The translations under genes were made by a program, and so were the position numbers. A stretch of 64,000 nt of DNA. Source: an uncultured Bartonella sp. Its GTDB lineage: Bacteria; Pseudomonadota; Alphaproteobacteria; Rhizobiales; Rhizobiaceae. The notes under the pieces are model-generated. The model was given only the letters and a program-made list of their open reading frames with translations, was not told the origin of the DNA and did not search any database. The stretch is from assembly GCA_946481695.1 (NCBI GenBank), contig CAMLON010000005.1, positions 15,131-79,130 of the forward strand, given 5' to 3'. Below, one piece after another: positions 8,143-17,467 of the stretch (within the stretch, counting starts at the first letter, position 1; each line of letters begins with the position of its first letter).

Positions 8143-8912
8143 TCGATAGGAGTTGAAAGCATCTCAGTGTCAAGAGCATCCATAAAAGCGAGAATAAAGG
8201 AAGCATCGACACCAAGATCGCGATATAAATAACGTGATGCCGAGCGCATATCGACAAAAGTTGTATCACCCTCATCGGTCAGACGAATAACGATATCCGA
8301 TATAAAACCGAGATAAAAAGTTTTAGCTTCGGTTTCGATAAAGAGCTCATCGTCTTCACCGTCAACACCGCGTTGTGCCTTGACAGGCCAGCCCTGTGCA
8401 TCAAGAACATTGCGCACCGATTTCAAGATACGGTCAGGAGAGCCATCATAACGACGGCCTGAAAGCTCGGGCCATTCTTTTAGTTGTAGATTGGCTTGAC
8501 CGGATAAGTCGGCAGCAACGGGCAAAGCGTCAGCCGGTCTTGCATCTGCAATAAAGTGTGGCGGCGTATCGGTATCGGTCGAGATGTCATTAAGCGGTGG
8601 CATAACGGACCACATGAACAAAAAAGCCGATATGGGGGTAAGTGTTATGAGTGAATAGACAATACCCTTTAGTGATTTCAATCCACCCCTGTCACCATTT
8701 TCCCAAAGATCGTAAAGTCCTTTGGCTGCGAGAACGAGAGCAATAATAGCCAATAAACCGGCAATACTTGAACAGACGAGAAATATATGGGTCCGGATAA
8801 GCGAAAAGCGATGAAGAAGGCTTAATATGACAAGAGCCAATAGACTTACACCGCCAAAACGCGGCGACCATAAGGCAGCATAGGAAGTCAGCCGAACGTA
8901 TTTTTTTCTCAT
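8127..8912 (-). CDS. DUF1499 domain membrane protein
   Basis: A 261-residue protein with three hydrophobic helices in the first ~130 residues (LLALVILSLLH, a LLAIIALVLAA stretch, LITLTPISAFLFMW). The C-terminal soluble domain, including EWPELSGRRYDGSPDRIL and FVDMRSASRYLYRDLG, matches DUF1499. Biochemical role unknown. The start ATG overlaps the stop of the upstream deacetylase in an ATGA junction, so the two are translationally coupled. Confidence 0.85.
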   Translation of the reverse strand: MRKKYVRLTSYAALWSPRFGGVSLLALVILSLLHRFSLIRTHIFLVCSSIAGLLAIIALVLAAKGLYDLWENGDRGGLKSLKGIVYSLITLTPISAFLFMWSVMPPLNDISTDTDTPPHFIADARPADALPVAADLSGQANLQLKEWPELSGRRYDGSPDRILKSVRNVLDAQGWPVKAQRGVDGEDDELFIETEAKTFYLGFISDIVIRLTDEGDTTFVDMRSASRYLYRDLGVDASFILAFMDALDTEMLSTPIDQDNE

Positions 8913-9724
8913 TGTCCGTTCATTGTCCCTTGTAGTGTGCTAGTCCCCGATGTCGCACTTTTTCCTTCCAACATGCCACAGTCGCTAATAGTCGTTTGTC
9001 TCTCCACTGGCTTTGTGGCATCCGATAATTTCACAAATCGATAGCCCTTTTTCTCAAGCTCCAGAATACCCGCAGCGACCCCTTGGCCGGATGCCCGCTT
9101 AGGCTGGTTCATATGGGCGATAATAACATCCCCATTCTTAGCAGATGAAATACGTTGAGCAACCGTTTTTGGCGGCAAGGATGCTCCCATATCGGCATTA
9201 AGGGAAAAACCGCCCACTTCATACCCCATGTCATGAATAAGCTTCACGGCGTCCTTCGAATAACGTGCAGATGCATCGCGATACCAGTAAGAGCGTGGAA
9301 AACCTGAGGCTAATAAACTCTCCTCTCCACCTTTGATTTCTTCACAAACTGCTTTGAGGCTGCCTGCCGTTTTAAGGCCATAGATATCCGGCTGATTATC
9401 AATTGCAGGAACATGATTTTTCCCGTGATTTGCCAGTTCGAACAGATCGGGATGGGCCTTGATAACTTCGACAGTTTGCTTATTTCGTTGTAACCATCGT
9501 GCTGTAACGAATAAAGTGGCTTTGATCTGATGGGAGACGAGCGTGTCGAAAATACGATGGTCGGTATCACCCATACATAGATCAAGCGTCAAAGCCACCT
9601 GTGGACTTGACGCTTCACCTTTTTCAATATGCAATGCCGGCTCTACGGTACCGGCCATAGTTGTGGCCGGTGCACTCAAACTTATGATACCGGCAAAAAC
9701 GCACCGGCAAATTGAATTCCACAT
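8909..9724 (-). CDS. Exported polysaccharide deacetylase (NodB homology)
   Basis: A secreted or periplasmic carbohydrate esterase-4-like protein: signal peptide (CRCVFAGIISLSAPATTMAG) and a NodB fold. The H-x3-H metal motif is present (ANHGKNHVP), as is a late catalytic-type His (VIIAHMNQP). The first NodB motif, normally TFDDGP, reads TLDLCMGDTD: the first Asp remains but the second is replaced, so metal binding may differ. The substrate could be an exopolysaccharide or peptidoglycan glycan. ATG start chosen, one codon after an in-frame TTG. Upstream partner of the DUF1499 gene. Confidence 0.82.
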   Translation of the reverse strand: MWNSICRCVFAGIISLSAPATTMAGTVEPALHIEKGEASSPQVALTLDLCMGDTDHRIFDTLVSHQIKATLFVTARWLQRNKQTVEVIKAHPDLFELANHGKNHVPAIDNQPDIYGLKTAGSLKAVCEEIKGGEESLLASGFPRSYWYRDASARYSKDAVKLIHDMGYEVGGFSLNADMGASLPPKTVAQRISSAKNGDVIIAHMNQPKRASGQGVAAGILELEKKGYRFVKLSDATKPVERQTTISDCGMLEGKSATSGTSTLQGTMNGQ

Positions 9725-9747
9725 CAATTACCTACTTCTGGCATGAC

Positions 9748-12414
9748 CTATTTTTTATGCCTGATTGCCGCTTGGGCTGCAGCAAGTCTGGCTATCGGCA
9801 CGCGGAACGGCGAACAGGAAACATAGTTCAATCCGACTTCTTCACATAAGTCAATCGACATCGGATCGCCACCATGTTCGCCACAAATTCCAAGTTTAAT
9901 GTCGGCGCGTTGGCTGCGTCCGCGTGTTGCTCCGATTTTGACAAGTTCACCCACACCATCACGATCGATAGATACAAATGGATCCTGTTCCAATAAACCT
10001 TTTTTGATATAAGTTGAAAGAAATGGACCGGCATCATCGCGTGAAATACCGAATGTCGTTTGAGTAAGATCATTGGTGCCGAAAGAGAAAAACTCTGCCG
10101 ATTTGGCAATTTCGGCAGCACGAATCGCAGCCCTTGGCAATTCGATCATCGTCCCGACAAGATATTTGATCGAGACATTATGCTCTTTCATCACAGCCTT
10201 TGCCGTTTCATCAATACGGTCTTTGACATAATCTAGTTCGGTTTTGAGTGCAACCAAAGGTACCATGATTTCCGGTATAACCGTTTCCTTGGTAGCTTTC
10301 CCTGCTTCAATTGCAGCCTCGATAATTGCGCGCGTCTGCATTTCGGCAATTTCAGGATAAGTAATGGCCAAGCGACAACCGCGTAACCCCAACATCGGGT
10401 TAAACTCGTGAAGTTCGGAGGCCCTTTCTTTTATGACTTCAGACGGAATTGACATCGCTTTTGAAACTTCGGCAATTTCGACATCTGTTTTAGGCAAGAA
10501 TTCATGAAGCGGCGGATCCAGCAAACGGATGGTAACCGGTAACCCATGCATAATTTCGAACAGCTCGACAAAATCTGATCGTTGCATTGGCAAAAGCTTG
10601 GCCAAAGCCTTGCGCCGTCCGTTTTCATCATTGGCCAAAATCATTTCGCGCATCGAAACGATACGGTCGCCAGCAAAAAACATATGTTCGGTACGGCAAA
10701 GACCAATGCCTTCTGCTCCAAAGGAGCGTGCCATACGCGCATCCGCCGGTGTTTCAGCATTGGCACAGACATGCATACGACGTTTTTCATCGGCCCAGGA
10801 CATGAGTTTTGCAAAATCGCCGGACATTTTCGGTTGCAGCATGGCTACCTTGCCCTTGTATATTTCACCATTGCCTCCATCAATGGTAATGATATCCCCC
10901 TTATGGAACGTTTCGCCGGCTGCCTTCAGTGTGCCGTTACGATAATCGATATGGATACTGCCGGCACCTGAGACACAAGGTTTTCCCATGCCACGGGCGA
11001 CGACAGCGGCATGGCTCGTCATACCACCACGCGTTGTCAAAACACCTTCTGCAACATGCATACCGTTAATATCTTCCGGACTTGTTTCCACGCGTACCAG
11101 AATAACTTTATGTCCTTCTTTGGTTGCTTTTTCCGCTTCTTCCGAAGAAAAAACAATTTCGCCGGTAGCTGCACCCGGTGAAGCCGGAAGCCCCGTTCCC
11201 AAAACAATCTTTTTTGCCTTGGGGTCAAGCGTGGGGTGCAAAAGCTGATCTAGTGACTTGGGATCAATACGGGAAATTGCTTCGGTGCGGTCAATGAGAC
11301 CTTCGGCAACCATATCAACAGCCATTTTAAGGGCCGCCCGCGCCGTGCGTTTGCCGATGCGGGTTTGCAGCATCCACAATTTACCCTTTTCAATGGTAAA
11401 TTCCATATCCTGCATATCGCGATAATGTTTCTCGAGCTTATGGGCGATGTCATTGAATGCTTTAAAGGCGTGCGGCAAAGTTTTTTCTAACGAAGGCTTG
11501 TCGGAACCTGCTGCTATGCGTGCAGCTTCGGTTATGTTTTGCGGCGTTCTGATACCGGCAACGACATCTTCACCTTGCGCATTGACAAGAAATTCGCCAA
11601 AAAGCGCATTTTCGCCCGTCGACGGGTTACGGGTGAAAGCAACACCGGTTGCCGAATCATCCCCCATATTGCCGAACACCATAGCCTGGACATTTACTGC
11701 GGTACCCCAGCTTTCCGGTATATCGTGAAGTTCCCGATAGGTCACCGCGCGCGGTGTCATCCAGCTTTGAAAAACTGCCCCGATTGCACCCCAAAGCTGT
11801 TTTTCCGGATCTTGAGGAAATGGTTTGCCGATTTCTCTTTCGACACAGTCTTTATAAGAAGCAATCACATCCTGCCAATCTTTGGCGGTCATTTCTGTAT
11901 CGACTTCGTAACCGTGGCGGGCTTTGGCATCGTCGATAATTTCTTCAAACAATGAACCATCAATACCAAGCACAACGTTCGAATACATCTGGATAAAACG
12001 GCGATAGCTGTCATAGGCAAAACGTTCGTCCCCTGTCTCTCTGGCAATGGCTTTGACAGTTTCATCGTTTAATCCAAGGTTGAGGACTGTATCCATCATA
12101 CCGGGCATAGAGGCTCGCGCCCCCGAACGCACAGATACCAACAACGGTTTATCTTTGTCGCCAAAACGGCGCCCCGTCAGTTTACCTACTTCGGCAAGAC
12201 ATTTCTTGACTGTTTCATCAAGTTTGTCGGGGTAGGTTTTATCATTGTTATAAAAATAGGTGCAGACTTCGGTCGTAATTGTAAACCCCGGAGGAACCGG
12301 CAATCCGAGATTGCTCATCTCTGCAAGATTTGCACCCTTACCGCCCAAGAGGTTGCGTTCAGATGCGGCCCCCTCCGCTTTCCCGTTACCGAAGCTGTAA
12401 ACCCATTTTGTCAT
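9748..12414 (-). CDS. ppdK: Pyruvate, phosphate dikinase
   Basis: Cytosolic enzyme interconverting pyruvate + ATP + Pi and phosphoenolpyruvate + AMP + PPi, at the gluconeogenesis/glycolysis branch. Full length at 888 residues, with an N-terminal ATP-grasp domain (LLGGKGANLAEM, VSVRSGARASMPGMMDTVLN), a central swivelling His domain and a C-terminal PEP barrel (EIMVPLVA, FSFGTNDLTQ, GICGEHGGDP). The catalytic His lies in LTTRGGMTSHAAVVARGMGKP with the usual regulatory Thr two residues before it. GGAGG lies upstream of the ATG. No PDRP regulatory kinase gene is adjacent. Confidence 0.97.
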   Translation of the reverse strand: MTKWVYSFGNGKAEGAASERNLLGGKGANLAEMSNLGLPVPPGFTITTEVCTYFYNNDKTYPDKLDETVKKCLAEVGKLTGRRFGDKDKPLLVSVRSGARASMPGMMDTVLNLGLNDETVKAIARETGDERFAYDSYRRFIQMYSNVVLGIDGSLFEEIIDDAKARHGYEVDTEMTAKDWQDVIASYKDCVEREIGKPFPQDPEKQLWGAIGAVFQSWMTPRAVTYRELHDIPESWGTAVNVQAMVFGNMGDDSATGVAFTRNPSTGENALFGEFLVNAQGEDVVAGIRTPQNITEAARIAAGSDKPSLEKTLPHAFKAFNDIAHKLEKHYRDMQDMEFTIEKGKLWMLQTRIGKRTARAALKMAVDMVAEGLIDRTEAISRIDPKSLDQLLHPTLDPKAKKIVLGTGLPASPGAATGEIVFSSEEAEKATKEGHKVILVRVETSPEDINGMHVAEGVLTTRGGMTSHAAVVARGMGKPCVSGAGSIHIDYRNGTLKAAGETFHKGDIITIDGGNGEIYKGKVAMLQPKMSGDFAKLMSWADEKRRMHVCANAETPADARMARSFGAEGIGLCRTEHMFFAGDRIVSMREMILANDENGRRKALAKLLPMQRSDFVELFEIMHGLPVTIRLLDPPLHEFLPKTDVEIAEVSKAMSIPSEVIKERASELHEFNPMLGLRGCRLAITYPEIAEMQTRAIIEAAIEAGKATKETVIPEIMVPLVALKTELDYVKDRIDETAKAVMKEHNVSIKYLVGTMIELPRAAIRAAEIAKSAEFFSFGTNDLTQTTFGISRDDAGPFLSTYIKKGLLEQDPFVSIDRDGVGELVKIGATRGRSQRADIKLGICGEHGGDPMSIDLCEEVGLNYVSCSPFRVPIARLAAAQAAIRHKK

Positions 12415-12605
12415 TTTGAAACATATCCTCCGATTGACTTCGATAGTTGAATATTAAAAACTAGAATTGTTGTATTAACCTTGATGGAGACAAACAAATA
12501 TCAACTATCAACTATAGCTTAAATGACATTTAGTCTGACGCCAACATCAATTTTCTTTACAGATTGACCAAATCGATTGAATAACAACTTTTTGAGCCTT
12601 CGGTA

Positions 12606-15600
12606 TTATCCGGCGTCTCTCATTTTTTCTGCCGTTTGCAAGTCAACGGATACAAGTTGTGAAACCCCCTGTTCACCCATCGTGACACCGAAAAGTCGAT
12701 CCATTTGTGCCATAGTGATCGGATTGTGGGTGATAACGATAAAACGCGTTTCTGTCGATTTTGCCATTTCTTCCATCAAATGGCAGTAACGTTCGACATT
12801 ATGGTCATCAAGCGGTGCATCAACCTCGTCAAGCACGCAAATGGGAGACGGACTTGTCAAGAAAACTGCAAATATCAATGCCAATGCAGTCAAAGCCTGT
12901 TCACCACCTGACAATAACGTCATGGTTTGCGGTTTTTTACCCGGTGGTCGCGCCAGAATTTCCACTCCGGCATCCAATGGGTCATCGGATTCAATGAGTT
13001 GTAATTCTGCCGTTCCACCACCAAAAAGATGGTGATAAAGTCTCTGGAATTGATCGTTGACTTTGTTAAAAGCTGAAAGCAGACGTTCGCGCCCTTCGCG
13101 GTTAAGATTTACAATCGCGACGCGCAGCTTCTTGATCGCCTCTACCACATCGTCACGTTCGCCGGTAATTGAATCAAACCGCGAGCGAAGTTCTTTTTCT
13201 TCCTCGTCGGCACGTAGATTGACTGCTCCCAAGCGTTCGCGTGCGATCCGTAAACGTTCAAGCTTGTGATCAAGCGTTTCAATGTCCGGCATTTCATCGC
13301 TAACCGATAGCCCGGCAAGAGCCAAAGTTTCGTGCGGCTGGCAATTCAAAGTTTCGCTTATCCGCGATTCGATATCCTGGCGGCGATCAACAGCGGCGTT
13401 AAGTCGCTCTTCAGCTCTCGCCCTTTCTTCACGGCTTGAAGAAAGTTTGGCAAAGGCTTCCGATGTCTGTTTATCAAGCGTTGTCTGTATTGTTTCTGCC
13501 TCTGCCAGACGGTCCATAACGGCATGGCCTTCCGCTTCTTTTTTTGCAATGGCATCAAGCAGATTTTGTCGTTTTTCCTCAAGTCCTTCCGGCGTCTCGG
13601 CCAATTGTTCGGCCTCGGACATTGCTTCTTCACGACGTGCTTTTAACGCCTCTATCTGTTTTTTCGCATTTTCAATACGATTGAACCACGCTTTACGCTC
13701 CGAACCGATAACCTCGAGCCTGCGCAATCGCGCATTTGCATTCTGTTTCCAGCTTTGAAGGGCCGCCAAAGCCTCCGATACAGCCCTGCGTTCCGAAGAG
13801 ATTTTTGCCGAAAATGACGTGATTTTTTCTTCTATAGCAGTCATATCGGGCAATTGTTTCCGTTCGTCCGACAAAGTTTCAAGTTTTTGAACGAGTTCTG
13901 CTTTTTCGCCTTCAAGATCACGCACATTATTTTCAAGTGAAGAAAGCTTCAAACGATGTTCGGAGACTTCGCGTTCAATTCTGCTATAAAATTGCTGTGC
14001 TTCATCCCGATTTTCGCGGCTCGACCGCAGTTTTTCTCGTATTTCGCGCTCATAAAGAGCCGATTCTTCGACTTTTTTCGTGAGTTTCTGTAAGTTAATT
14101 TCGGCAATCTTCAAAGCTTCCTTCGCTTCGTCAATGAGGTGAGCCAACACTTGAAGACGATTTTTTTGTGCGAGACGTTGTGCGCTTGCAGTTGGTGCAT
14201 CGGCGCGCGCCATCAAACCATCCCAACGCCAGATTGCGCCATTCCGACTTACCAGTTTTTGCCCTGTCTTCAGACCCTTTTGTAAGCGCTTGCCCTCCTC
14301 CTCTTCGACAACGCCGATTTGTTGCAAGGCCTGCCTTAATTCGACTGGTGCTTTTACGAAATCCGCTAACGATTTTATACCGTCGGGAAGAGCTGGCGCT
14401 TCATATGCTCCCGTGTGACCGCTCCAAAAAAGAGGGGCGCCTTCTTCAACCGACCCCTCGAGGTCATCTCCCAAAGCTGCACCAAGGGCAACTTCATAGC
14501 CGTCTTTTACAGTGATTTGGTCTACAACTGGTGGAAATTCCCCACTGATTGAGGAACTCAAAAGTTGTTCAAGCGTGCGTGCTTCCGTCGCAAGGCCGTT
14601 CAGTTGATCGCGACGATCAGCGACCACCGGACGCGCCGCATTTTCCTCTTCACGTGCAGATTCCGTCGCCAACTCGCATTCTTGCAACAAGGCTTCGTTT
14701 TGCGTAAGCTTCACTTCGGCTTCGTCCAATTTTTTCCGGGCTTCGGCAATTTTTTCAGAAGACTTCAGTTCTGTTTGAAGCGCCTCTATCTGCCGCTTAA
14801 AATCGGCAATTGTTTCATCAATGTGTTCGCCGCGTTTTGCAAGATCAGCGATCTGATTGACAATTCTTGTTTCCTCCGCCTTGGCGTGGGCTTGCAATTG
14901 TGTAAGCTCTCCTGCCCGAGCTTCGCTTTTGCTCAACACACTTTGCTGTTCTTCATATTGGAGGGTGAGCTCGACCTCGGTTTCCTGCTGGTTTTCAGCC
15001 TCTAGCCGTAAAGTTTCTTCTTCTGCATTCAGCCGTTCAAGGCTTTCATTGTTGTCTTTGGCAAGTTGTTCTTCACGATTAATATCAGCGTCGAGTTGTT
15101 CAAGTCTGCGCATCAATTCCTGTTGTCGTTGCCGATTGCGGTTTTTTTCCTCGTCAAGCTGTTGCAACTCAAGGCTTAACCTTTGATAGGCGGCGGAAGC
15201 TTTCGCGGCTTCTTCCCGCAGGGGTGGAAGTTTGTTTTTACTCTCTTCCTGTGCCTTTTCTGCGCGCATATGCGCTTGTGCTTTTTCTGCAACAAGCTGC
15301 GTGGCGCCATTCAACGCGCTGATTGCTTCAGCTTCCTGCGATTTGTTTTCTGACCAGCGCAGATAAAATAGCCCCGCCTCTGCCCGTCTGATATCGGCCG
15401 AGAGGGTTTTGAAACGATTGGCCTGTCGCGATTGACGTTTTAAACTTTCAATCCGCGAGGAAAGATCGCCGACCACATCTTCAAGTCTATCAAGATTTCC
15501 TTCAGCTGCGCGCAGGCGCAATTCTGCATCATGACGCCGACTATGAAGGCCTGAAATACCTGCTGCTTCTTCCAGCAAAGCACGACGTGCTTGCGGTTTG

Positions 15601-16064
15601 GCCTGTATCAGTTCGCCAATTCGCCCCTGCCCGACCATTGAAGGCGAACGTGCCCCTGTCGATTGATCGGCAAATAATAACTGGACGTCTTTGGCGCGAA
15701 CCTCTTTACCGTTGATGCGATAGACCGAACCGGCATCTCTTTCGATGCGACGGGAAACCTGTAATTCATCGGCATCGTTAAAAGCTGTCGGTGCACTGCG
15801 GTCCGAATTATCCAGAAAAAGCGTTACTTCTGCAAAATTTCTGGCAGGCCTTGTTGCCGAACCTGAAAAAATAACGTCGTCCATGCCGGAAGCACGCATA
15901 TTTTTATAGGAGTTTTCTCCCATAACCCAACGCAGCGATTCAACCAGATTCGATTTTCCGCATCCATTCGGGCCAACAACACCCGTTAGCCCACGCTCTA
16001 TCACGAACTCCTGAGCTTCGACAAAGGATTTAAAACCGACCAGTCGCAGCTTGGTAAACTGCAT
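12606..16064 (-). CDS. smc: Chromosome segregation SMC protein
   Basis: SMC ATPase that organises and segregates the chromosome with ScpA and ScpB. 1152 residues in the classic order: N-terminal Walker A (GPNGCGKSN), long coiled coil, central hinge (residues about 500-650), second coiled coil, then signature LLSGGEQALTALALIFA and Walker B (CVLDEVDAPLDDHN). Complete, with no frameshift. It lies downstream of the dsbA-like gene on the same strand, but a strong terminator separates them, so smc probably has its own promoter. Confidence 0.98.
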   Translation of the reverse strand: MQFTKLRLVGFKSFVEAQEFVIERGLTGVVGPNGCGKSNLVESLRWVMGENSYKNMRASGMDDVIFSGSATRPARNFAEVTLFLDNSDRSAPTAFNDADELQVSRRIERDAGSVYRINGKEVRAKDVQLLFADQSTGARSPSMVGQGRIGELIQAKPQARRALLEEAAGISGLHSRRHDAELRLRAAEGNLDRLEDVVGDLSSRIESLKRQSRQANRFKTLSADIRRAEAGLFYLRWSENKSQEAEAISALNGATQLVAEKAQAHMRAEKAQEESKNKLPPLREEAAKASAAYQRLSLELQQLDEEKNRNRQRQQELMRRLEQLDADINREEQLAKDNNESLERLNAEEETLRLEAENQQETEVELTLQYEEQQSVLSKSEARAGELTQLQAHAKAEETRIVNQIADLAKRGEHIDETIADFKRQIEALQTELKSSEKIAEARKKLDEAEVKLTQNEALLQECELATESAREEENAARPVVADRRDQLNGLATEARTLEQLLSSSISGEFPPVVDQITVKDGYEVALGAALGDDLEGSVEEGAPLFWSGHTGAYEAPALPDGIKSLADFVKAPVELRQALQQIGVVEEEEGKRLQKGLKTGQKLVSRNGAIWRWDGLMARADAPTASAQRLAQKNRLQVLAHLIDEAKEALKIAEINLQKLTKKVEESALYEREIREKLRSSRENRDEAQQFYSRIEREVSEHRLKLSSLENNVRDLEGEKAELVQKLETLSDERKQLPDMTAIEEKITSFSAKISSERRAVSEALAALQSWKQNANARLRRLEVIGSERKAWFNRIENAKKQIEALKARREEAMSEAEQLAETPEGLEEKRQNLLDAIAKKEAEGHAVMDRLAEAETIQTTLDKQTSEAFAKLSSSREERARAEERLNAAVDRRQDIESRISETLNCQPHETLALAGLSVSDEMPDIETLDHKLERLRIARERLGAVNLRADEEEKELRSRFDSITGERDDVVEAIKKLRVAIVNLNREGRERLLSAFNKVNDQFQRLYHHLFGGGTAELQLIESDDPLDAGVEILARPPGKKPQTMTLLSGGEQALTALALIFAVFLTSPSPICVLDEVDAPLDDHNVERYCHLMEEMAKSTETRFIVITHNPITMAQMDRLFGVTMGEQGVSQLVSVDLQTAEKMRDAG

Positions 16065-16085
16065 AAACCTACCTTCGGGTTACAA

Positions 16086-16120
16086 AAAAGGATGCAGCTA
16101 AAATATAACTGCATCCTTTT
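16086..16120 (-). terminator. Rho-independent terminator after the DsbA-like gene
   Basis: Perfect 12-bp stem: AAAAGGATGCAG (16086-16097) with CTGCATCCTTTT (16109-16120). On the minus strand the hairpin is followed by a T-run. It separates the DsbA-like gene from smc. Confidence 0.85.
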
Positions 16121-16139
16121 ATTAGCACATATCGCGGTA

Positions 16140-16844
16140 TTATAGAAAACTATCAATCACAGAAGACATTTCTTCCACAGACAAAGCGCCTTCATATTTC
16201 TTGCCATTGATAAAAAATGTCGGTGTCGAAGTTACGCCGAACTCTTTGCCTCGTTCAAACGAACTTTTGACCTCGTCAAGAACCGTCTGGTTTTTCAGGC
16301 AAGCTTCAAAAGCTTTGTCATCAAGACCGGCCATAGCCGCAATATTTTTCAGTGGCGGCAGAGCGTCGGACGCAGCAGCCCAATCCATCTGCTTTTCAAA
16401 AAGCACTTGAATCATCGGAAAATACCGGTCTTCCGGTGCGCAGCGTGCAAGCATATAACCTGCCTGTGCGCGCGGATCATAGGCAAATTCGCGGAATACC
16501 AGACGCGCTTTACCGGTTTTGATATATTTTTCACGGATGGATGGCAGCGTTTCATTAAAGAAAGCGGCACAATGGCCGCAAGTAACGGAAGCATATTCAA
16601 CGATGGTTACCGGAGCATCAGCTTTACCCTCGACCATTTCCTTGCCTTTACCGGGTTCAAGAAGTTTTGCCATATCAACAGTACCTGACGATTTGACATT
16701 GATCGTCTTGCTATCGCTTGTTGTCGCTTCGGCCGGTTTATTATCGGCAGCATAAGAAGGAAAGATAGTAAAACAGGTTGTTGCGGCTAACCCCAACGCG
16801 GCAGCGAACGAACGAAGACGCTGACTGTTTTTTTTATTAAGCAT
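16140..16844 (-). CDS. DsbA-family thioredoxin-like periplasmic protein
   Basis: A 234-residue exported thiol-disulfide protein. Signal peptide ends near PSYAADN. The active site CGHC lies in YASVTCGHCAAFF and the cis-Pro loop in TSTPTFFING, the arrangement of DsbA/DsbG-like (Thioredoxin_4) proteins. It is probably an oxidase introducing disulfides in the periplasm, possibly regenerated by DsbB. Sits between dciA and smc, a neighbourhood seen in related Rhizobiales. Confidence 0.92.
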   Translation of the reverse strand: MLNKKNSQRLRSFAAALGLAATTCFTIFPSYAADNKPAEATTSDSKTINVKSSGTVDMAKLLEPGKGKEMVEGKADAPVTIVEYASVTCGHCAAFFNETLPSIREKYIKTGKARLVFREFAYDPRAQAGYMLARCAPEDRYFPMIQVLFEKQMDWAAASDALPPLKNIAAMAGLDDKAFEACLKNQTVLDEVKSSFERGKEFGVTSTPTFFINGKKYEGALSVEEMSSVIDSFL

Positions 16845-16942
16845 AACAGTACCTTTTCATTTTAATTGTTCAAACTTGAAACTCGCTAAGTCGAAGGCAA
16901 GCTTTGTTATTTTATAAGTCATCCATTAAAAGTTGTCTTGGA

Positions 16943-17467
16943 TTAATTATTAATTTTTTTGTCATGAGACACATATTTCTGCGAAAAAATAGATAATCCA
17001 AGATCGCTCAAAGAGTTTCTCAAACCATCATTTTCGATTTTTTCTGTAAGCTCGTCTATAAGTTTGCGGTCCTTTTCGTTAACCGGCGGGCGTTCGATAC
17101 GTGCCACTTCTTCTTTCAGAATAACGCGTTGTTCGATCTTTATACGATTGATCGCGACATAACCGAAAAAGGCATTGATGCGTTGAAGGATTTCTCCTGT
17201 CTCATGCGTGAGTATCATTGCAGCATAGGCTTCGCATCCCACAACCAGCGTTCCCGGTTTAAAGGGATCATCAATGCTCGCACGCCTTGACCAAATAATT
17301 TTCAGCGGGATTGTGGTTTTGGCAATATCTTCGCCAACAAGGGTGGCCCAATTTGCCATGAGTTCAAGACTGAGACCGGTTTTTTTACGCAAAAGTGGCT
17401 CGAGTAGCCCCGATGCCGTTTCGGCAAGTGAAGAAAAATGACGTTTTTTCGGTTTCCAGCCCATCAT
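16943..17467 (-). CDS. DciA-like protein (DUF721), putative helicase loader
   Basis: A 174-residue protein of the DUF721/DciA family. Its N-terminal domain (ELMANWATLVGEDIAKTTIPLKI) and the following GTLVVGCEAYAAMIL are the KH-like DciA core; the tail is charged. DciA loads the replicative helicase DnaB in bacteria lacking DnaC. The start codon overlaps the stop of the upstream sugar epimerase (ATGA), so it is translationally coupled to envelope-sugar genes. The family call is good; the loader role is carried over from other species. Confidence 0.85.
   Translation of the reverse strand: MMGWKPKKRHFSSLAETASGLLEPLLRKKTGLSLELMANWATLVGEDIAKTTIPLKIIWSRRASIDDPFKPGTLVVGCEAYAAMILTHETGEILQRINAFFGYVAINRIKIEQRVILKEEVARIERPPVNEKDRKLIDELTEKIENDGLRNSLSDLGLSIFSQKYVSHDKKINN

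Noticed and set aside
10529..11955. Plus-strand frames of up to 138 codons opposite ppdK
   Set aside because: Antisense shadows of a complete, conserved ppdK; no start signals or domains.
12705..15186. Many open frames on the plus strand opposite smc (for example 13282-13758, 14565-15005)
   Set aside because: They are mirror frames of the strongly coding smc gene; their composition follows the codons of smc and they lack ribosome sites and family motifs.
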